Source: Bacteroidales bacterium
GTDB taxonomy: Bacteria > Bacteroidota > Bacteroidia > Bacteroidales > JAFGHD01
Assembly (NCBI GenBank): GCA_016927695.1
Contig: JAFGME010000148.1
Location: 1-35,138, forward strand
Direction: 5' to 3'
DNA: 35,138 bases
How positions within the stretch are numbered: the stretch's first letter is position 1; the number at the start of each line of letters is the position of its first letter. The notes below the pieces were generated by a model. It saw only the letters and a program-made list of their open reading frames with translations, ran no database searches and was not told where the DNA came from. Position numbers and translations under genes: made by a program. Positions 33,487 to 35,138 of this stretch are shown one piece after another.

Positions 33487-33918
33487 TTACAAATTTTCGA
33501 TGGACTCCTGTATGGCCTTTTTCAGTTTTTCCGGATTCGACCTTGCATGCATAAAGGCTGTATTGGTAAGATTTTCCTGCCTGTCCCCTTTCACAATGAG
33601 GAGGGTCTGGCCGGATATCTTTAATTTTTCAATCAGGGCTTCATTGCCTTTCTCTTCGAGGTCGACCGACAAAAACGTGATTTCGCCCGATTTCATTTTC
33701 TCAGGATAAAGCTCCAGGAGAGCTTTCTGAGATACATCTTCTACGGCCTGGCATGTAGCACAGCGGCGGGTATTATGAAAATAAAACACCTCAGTCTTTT
33801 CGGACAGCGTTTCTTCTTCGCCGGCATTTTCAACTACAGTCTGAGCAGTACAACTTACCATCAATCCAAAGAAGATCATCAAAAATGGAAATAACAAACT
33901 TTTGTTTTTCATTGTCAT
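33487..33918 (-). CDS. arsF: ArsF-family nitroreductase subunit, exported thioredoxin-like lipoprotein
   Basis: 143 residues. A lipoprotein signal ('PFLMIFFGLMVSC') precedes a thioredoxin-like domain with 'VFYFHNTRRCATCQAVEDVS' (CxxC) and a C-terminal helix. The 'FHNTRRCATC' motif is the mark of the family named nitrophenyl compound nitroreductase subunit ArsF. With ArsE it is reported to reduce nitroarylarsenicals such as roxarsone. How a small CxxC protein without an obvious flavin site takes part is not shown by the sequence. Spacing to the thioredoxin-like gene upstream (6 bases) and arsG downstream (7 bases) indicates one transcript. Confidence 0.82.
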   Translation of the reverse strand: MTMKNKSLLFPFLMIFFGLMVSCTAQTVVENAGEEETLSEKTEVFYFHNTRRCATCQAVEDVSQKALLELYPEKMKSGEITFLSVDLEEKGNEALIEKLKISGQTLLIVKGDRQENLTNTAFMHARSNPEKLKKAIQESIENL

Positions 33919-33924
33919 ATTGCT

Positions 33925-34158
33925 TTAAGTTGTCAATATTTTTTTCAGTTCATCAGAGGAGGGCAGCCTGCCGCTGAGCGCCACTTTTCCACCAATCACC
34001 AGGCCGGGAGTGCGCATGATACCGTATTCCATGATTTTCATGATGTCTTCTTCTTTAGTAATTGTGGCTTCAATGCCGAGTTCCGAAACCATGTCCTGTG
34101 TGGCTTTTTCGAGTGTTTTGCACTTGGGGCATCCGGTGCCTAAAATTTTAATCTCCAT
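33925..34158 (-). CDS. Small thioredoxin-like protein (ArsE-like position)
   Basis: 77 residues, cytoplasmic. The active site is 'ILGTGCPKCKTLEKATQ' with Cys-Pro-Lys-Cys, the hallmark of the small redox-active disulfide protein group, and the cis-Pro loop is 'GIMRTPGLVIGGKV'. As the first gene of a thioredoxin-like, arsF, arsG run it occupies the place of ArsE in nitroarsenical reduction operons; the name is by synteny. An operator-like palindrome with promoter-like flanks lies 24 bases upstream of its start. Confidence 0.9.
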   Translation of the reverse strand: MEIKILGTGCPKCKTLEKATQDMVSELGIEATITKEEDIMKIMEYGIMRTPGLVIGGKVALSGRLPSSDELKKILTT

Positions 34159-34181
34159 TACCTGAATTTTAAGTAAAAATA

Positions 34182-34199
34182 GTTCGCAAAAATACGAAC
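34182..34199 (-). promoter_or_regulatory. Operator-like palindrome in the promoter of the arsEFG-type operon
   Basis: GTTCGCA-AAAA-TACGAAC is a 7-bp inverted repeat with one mismatch and a 4-base spacer. On the minus strand the site is framed by TTTG (34202-34199) and TATTTTTA (34181-34174) with exactly 17 bases between them, a good Bacteroidota -33/-7 pair. A repressor bound here would block the promoter. Start codon at 34158. Confidence 0.72.
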
Positions 34200-34229
34200 A
34201 AAGATGACAAAAAAAAATTTCAATATATT

Positions 34230-34251
34230 TTTTACCACAAGGTGGTCAAAA
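34230..34251. terminator. Possible hairpin between pstB and the ars operon
   Basis: TTTTACCAC-AAG-GTGGTCAAAA can fold into a stem of nine pairs with one bulged base, 30 bases after the pstB stop. It resembles the ACCACAA-type stem at 2031-2060 but lacks a clean U-tract on the minus strand, so it is only a weak terminator candidate. Confidence 0.35.
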
Positions 34252-34280
34252 TAAAGAGGCAGAATACCCTGATGACAATA

Positions 34281-35096
34281 TCAGCTTCCTTCCGTCATGT
34301 ATTTTCTTAGTTTTTCTGTTTGCGGATTTGAAAACAGCTCTTTGGCCTCCCCCTGTTCAATAATTTCTCCATAATACATAAAAACCACGTTGTCAGCAAG
34401 CCTTACGGCCTGGCGCAGCACGTGCGTCACCAGGATAATAGTATAGTGTTTCTTCATTTCGATAAACAGATTTTCAATGATCTTGCTCGAAACAGGGTCG
34501 AGCGCTGAGGTGGGTTCATCGGCCAGGATGATACGCGGCTTCACAGCCAGTCCTCTGGCAAGGCATAAGCGTTGCTGCTGCCCGATGGAGAGGCTTGTAG
34601 CCGGACTGTTCAACCGGTCTTTGACTTCATTCCATAAACCTACTTCACGCAGGTTTCTCTCCACGCTGTAATCAATGAGCCTCTTATCCCTGACGCCTTT
34701 CAATTTAATCCCGTAAGCCACATTTTTATAAACAGAAACAGGGAGCGGAAAGGGCCGTTGTGACAAGAGCCCCATTTTTTGCCGGAGTGATGGCAGGTTT
34801 CTGTTGGTATTCAATATATCATCGTCTTCAATAAATATTTTGCCGGTAACTTTCAGCTCCTTATAAAGATCGGTCAGCCTGTTCATGCACTTAAGCAGGG
34901 TGGTTTTCCCGCAACCTGACGGGCCCAGAAGCACCGTTACCTTATTTTTGGGTATTTCCAGGTTAATGTTTTTCAATATATGCTGCTTTCCGGCAAACAC
35001 ATTTAAATTACTTATCCTGACGATAGAGGGTATTTCCTGCGCCGGTATTTTTATATCCGGAATATCAGCAGCGGGGGCAGTCATAATATTATGCAT
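34281..35096 (-). CDS. pstB: Phosphate ABC transporter ATP-binding protein
   Basis: 271 residues. Walker A 'GPSGCGKTT' at 58-66, Q-loop 'LLSQRPFPLPVSVYKNVAYG' near 110-130, signature 'LSIGQQQRLCLARGLA' near 169-184, Walker B plus Glu 'IILADEPTSALDP' at 189-201 and switch His225. The 'FPLPVSVYKNVAYG' and 'CMNRLTDL' segments are specific to PstB. It powers high-affinity phosphate import with PstCA, a route that also admits arsenate. The signature is LSIGQ instead of the usual LSGGQ. An alternative start is the ATG at 35084. pstA should lie just upstream. Confidence 0.88.
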   Translation of the reverse strand: MHNIMTAPAADIPDIKIPAQEIPSIVRISNLNVFAGKQHILKNINLEIPKNKVTVLLGPSGCGKTTLLKCMNRLTDLYKELKVTGKIFIEDDDILNTNRNLPSLRQKMGLLSQRPFPLPVSVYKNVAYGIKLKGVRDKRLIDYSVERNLREVGLWNEVKDRLNSPATSLSIGQQQRLCLARGLAVKPRIILADEPTSALDPVSSKIIENLFIEMKKHYTIILVTHVLRQAVRLADNVVFMYYGEIIEQGEAKELFSNPQTEKLRKYMTEGS

Positions 35097-35102
35097 TGGT
35101 AC

Positions 35103-35138
35103 TTATTTTATATTGGTCACTGAATATCTTTTTGAAAG
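35103..35138 (-). CDS. Possible 3' end of pstA, cut by the window edge
   Basis: The last bases of the window read on the minus strand as eleven codons (LSKRYSVTNIK) and a stop, seven bases before the pstB ATG. A short basic tail is plausible for the C-terminus of the PstA permease, which normally precedes pstB. The stretch is too short to identify. Confidence 0.25.
   Translation of the reverse strand, partial: LSKRYSVTNIK

Noticed and set aside
1-35138. CRISPR array, tRNA, rRNA, transposase or phage genes
   Set aside because: No regularly spaced repeats, no cloverleaf or rRNA-like sequence, and no transposase or phage motifs were seen by eye on either strand; a covariance-model search would be needed to exclude small RNAs.

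Overview
This window looks like a chromosomal segment of a member of the Bacteroidota, probably Bacteroidales-like and from an environmental genome. The grounds are the short leaders, candidate TTTG / TAnnTTTG-type promoter elements (the -33/-7 pattern of this phylum), the gene order dnaA - low-molecular-weight phosphatase - RsmI-like methylase, the many exported beta-propeller proteins, and a YCF48-type protein whose C-terminus resembles a type IX secretion sorting domain. This assignment is an inference; there is no rRNA or tRNA in the window.

Layout. 1-8.2 kb: the 3' end of an unrecognised gene, an MscS/YbdG-type mechanosensitive channel, a hairpin terminator, then a minus-strand block of exported proteins (PQQ-like propeller, small TonB-C-like protein, WD40-like propeller), a NarL/LuxR response regulator and a YCF48-repeat protein. 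8.2-12.7 kb, plus strand: YigZ/IMPACT protein, dnaA, LMW-PTP, a PLP-dependent threonine/serine dehydratase and an RsmI-like methylase. 12.8-15.1 kb, minus strand: a classical arsenic operon, arsR-arsC-DUF486-acr3, with a palindrome upstream of arsR. 15.2-18.6 kb: pgi and nadB, convergent. 18.7-26.2 kb: potassium and ion homeostasis, with a Kef-type antiporter overlapping a DUF3124 lipoprotein gene, then a KdpD-like kinase lacking the KdpD sensor domain, a KdpE-like regulator, an unknown helical protein, TrkH/KtrB and TrkA/KtrA.

26.3-34.2 kb, all minus strand, is the most interesting part. From upstream to downstream it holds a thioredoxin-like protein, ArsF and ArsG (aromatic organoarsenical nitroreduction and efflux), an ArsP-type permease, a 70-bp imperfect inverted repeat, an octaheme tetrathionate-reductase-family cytochrome fused to a membrane domain, and a four-gene operon encoding a thioredoxin, a truncated thioredoxin, a Cys-rich lipoprotein and an outer-membrane beta-barrel with a vicinal Cys pair. 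Three transcription units in this block carry nearly identical palindromes of the form TTCGTA-N4-TACGAA in their promoters. Their CGTA-N4-TACG core also occurs upstream of arsR at 15.1 kb. This points to one metalloid-responsive regulon that includes the uncharacterised Cys-rich export module.

The window ends in pstB (phosphate ABC transporter ATPase), which fits the phosphate/arsenate context. No CRISPR array, tRNA, rRNA, transposase or prophage gene was seen.
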